From the NCBI RefSeq assembly GCF_016901775.1, contig NZ_JACJKW010000020.1, positions 1-46,282 of the forward strand: a stretch of DNA of 46,282 nt. Direction: 5' to 3'. Under the pieces are notes generated by a model. That model saw only the letters and a list, made by a program, of their open reading frames with translations. It ran no database searches and was not told where the DNA came from. Source of the DNA: Intestinimonas butyriciproducens. Its GTDB lineage: Bacteria > Bacillota > Clostridia > Oscillospirales > Butyricicoccaceae. A program made the translations under genes and the position numbers. Of the stretch, positions 45,726-46,282 are shown in pieces (within the stretch, counting starts at the first letter, position 1; each line of letters starts with the position of its first letter).

Positions 45726-45779
45726 CATATCCAGGCAAAAGCGAGACCTTTTTGTGATTTTTTCATTAAAAAATCAAGC

Positions 45780-46206
45780 CAAAATCTGATTATCCCTTGA
45801 AAACACTGTATCCACGGGCATTTCAGACAGGTCAAAACCACCTCATTTACTACGATTTTACTACTGTTGAGTGAGCCTTGACACGCTGAAAGACCACGAA
45901 ATGCCGAGATATGGGTACAGAGCCTGTCAATCGGGGCCTGCCCCCCTTGACCATATAACTGAATACAGACCGGCCATCTGCCGGGGCAACGCCATGGGTA
46001 ACACAAACCTGTGGCGTTTTTTATGCCCTGCCGGGGGCACGCAAAACTGTATGAAAACGGGTGGGAAATCCCCTGTTTTTTCGCCTGTGGGCGGCGCAAA
46101 CGAGACCGCCCATATTCCTTCCCTCATGGGAGGCCAAGCGGCGATACAGGGGCGCAAACCCGCCGAAACGAATACTTTTCAAAACCGAAGGAAGGAGGTA
46201 TCCAAT
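45780..46206. mobile_element. Probable left end of an integrative conjugative element (Tn1549-like), non-coding
   Basis: From about 45780 the sequence no longer looks like the host pattern. It has a pair of direct repeats TTTACTAC (45846-45853 and 45857-45864), an imperfect inverted repeat near 45926-45951, and a short CCGGC/GCCGG hairpin (45971-45985). A transcript-ending stem (AACGCCA / TGGCGTT with T run, 45988-46022) follows, then a GC-rich run leading to an SD. No gene is seen in these 420 bp. The identity is inferred mainly from the following element-type gene. The exact attachment site cannot be fixed from one end. Confidence 0.55.
45988..46022 (+). terminator. Candidate terminator inside the element end
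   Basis: AACGCCA and TGGCGTT arms (7 bp) with inner GGGT/ACC pairing and a run of six T. Confidence 0.6.
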
Positions 46207-46282
46207 ATGGCGGTATTCCGCATTGAGAAAACCCGCGATTACACGGTGATGTCCAACCATCACCTGCGGGACAAGTCGCTCT
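46207..46282 (+). CDS. Element-encoded replisome-organizer/HTH-type protein (partial, cut by window edge)
   Basis: Only 25 codons are visible: AVFRIEKTRDYTVMSNHHLR-type N-terminus followed by DKSL, with AAGGAGGT about 9 nt before the ATG at 46207. This start is typical of small N-terminal winged-helix/replisome-organizer proteins near one end of Tn1549-like conjugative elements in Clostridia. Recognition is from memory of this conserved start; the rest lies outside the window. Confidence 0.7.
   Translation, partial: MAVFRIEKTRDYTVMSNHHLRDKSL

Noticed and set aside
45757-45776. AT-rich palindrome GATTTTTT/AAAAAATC upstream of hpf as a terminator
   Set aside because: The stem is only A-T pairs and there is no gene ending there; it is probably just AT-rich promoter-upstream DNA.

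Overview
The window looks like a chromosomal segment of a Gram-positive, low-oxygen Clostridia member, most likely of the Oscillospiraceae/Ruminococcaceae type. This is inferred from GC-rich coding DNA, Firmicutes-type gene orders (yhbY-nadD-yqeK-rsfS, smc-ftsY, rph-rdgB), CIRCE-controlled groESL, a SOS box of the Gram-positive GAAC-N4-GTTC type, a tetrahydrofolate riboswitch, S-layer (SLH) proteins and long-form HPF. No 16S sequence is inside the window, so the species is not determined.

Layout. Positions 1-440 hold three tandem leftward promoters of rRNA type whose transcript leaves the left edge. Positions 486-12619 form a leftward housekeeping block: smc, ftsY, rph, rdgB, yhbY, a nadD-yqeK fusion, an LCP cell-wall protein, rsfS and leuS. 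Neighbouring genes are mostly separated by 4-nt stop/start overlaps or short gaps. rpsU follows with its own consensus promoter. Positions 12690-13370 are the most unusual part: a small glutaredoxin-like gene with an in-frame TGA at the redox position (predicted selenocysteine, U-K-T-C), preceded by about 235 bp of back-to-back hairpins. A perfect TTGACA-N17-TATAAT promoter reads leftward into those hairpins.

Positions 13470-25428 are a cell-surface and accessory region. It holds two paralogous SLH proteins, a zinc-ribbon membrane protein, an M20 amidohydrolase, a redox cluster (HxlR regulator and TIGR04076 protein divergent from two FMN/flavodoxin-fold reductases), a MITE-like palindromic insertion and a patatin-like phospholipase. 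Positions 25586-33472 hold corA with a structured leader, a THF riboswitch with folT, radC, and uvrB-uvrA under an SOS box. Positions 33558-45660 hold an amidohydrolase, two zinc-ribbon membrane proteins, groES-groEL under CIRCE, an orphan eutH, a methyltransferase, an operon of RNA methyltransferase, lipid kinase and flavodoxin/ferredoxin protein, and hpf.

The right edge (about 45780-46282) appears to be the end of an integrated conjugative element of Tn1549-like type. Non-coding sequence with short repeats and hairpins precedes the start of a typical element-encoded replication/HTH protein that is cut by the window edge.

How the genes work together: the left block couples ribosome maturation and silencing (RsfS, YhbY, S21), tRNA charging, NAD synthesis, nucleotide-pool cleaning, membrane targeting and chromosome condensation. 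HPF at the far right and RsfS at the left both act on resting ribosomes. The redox genes are consistent with an anaerobe managing thiol and oxygen stress, and the SLH, LCP and lipid genes with cell-envelope upkeep.
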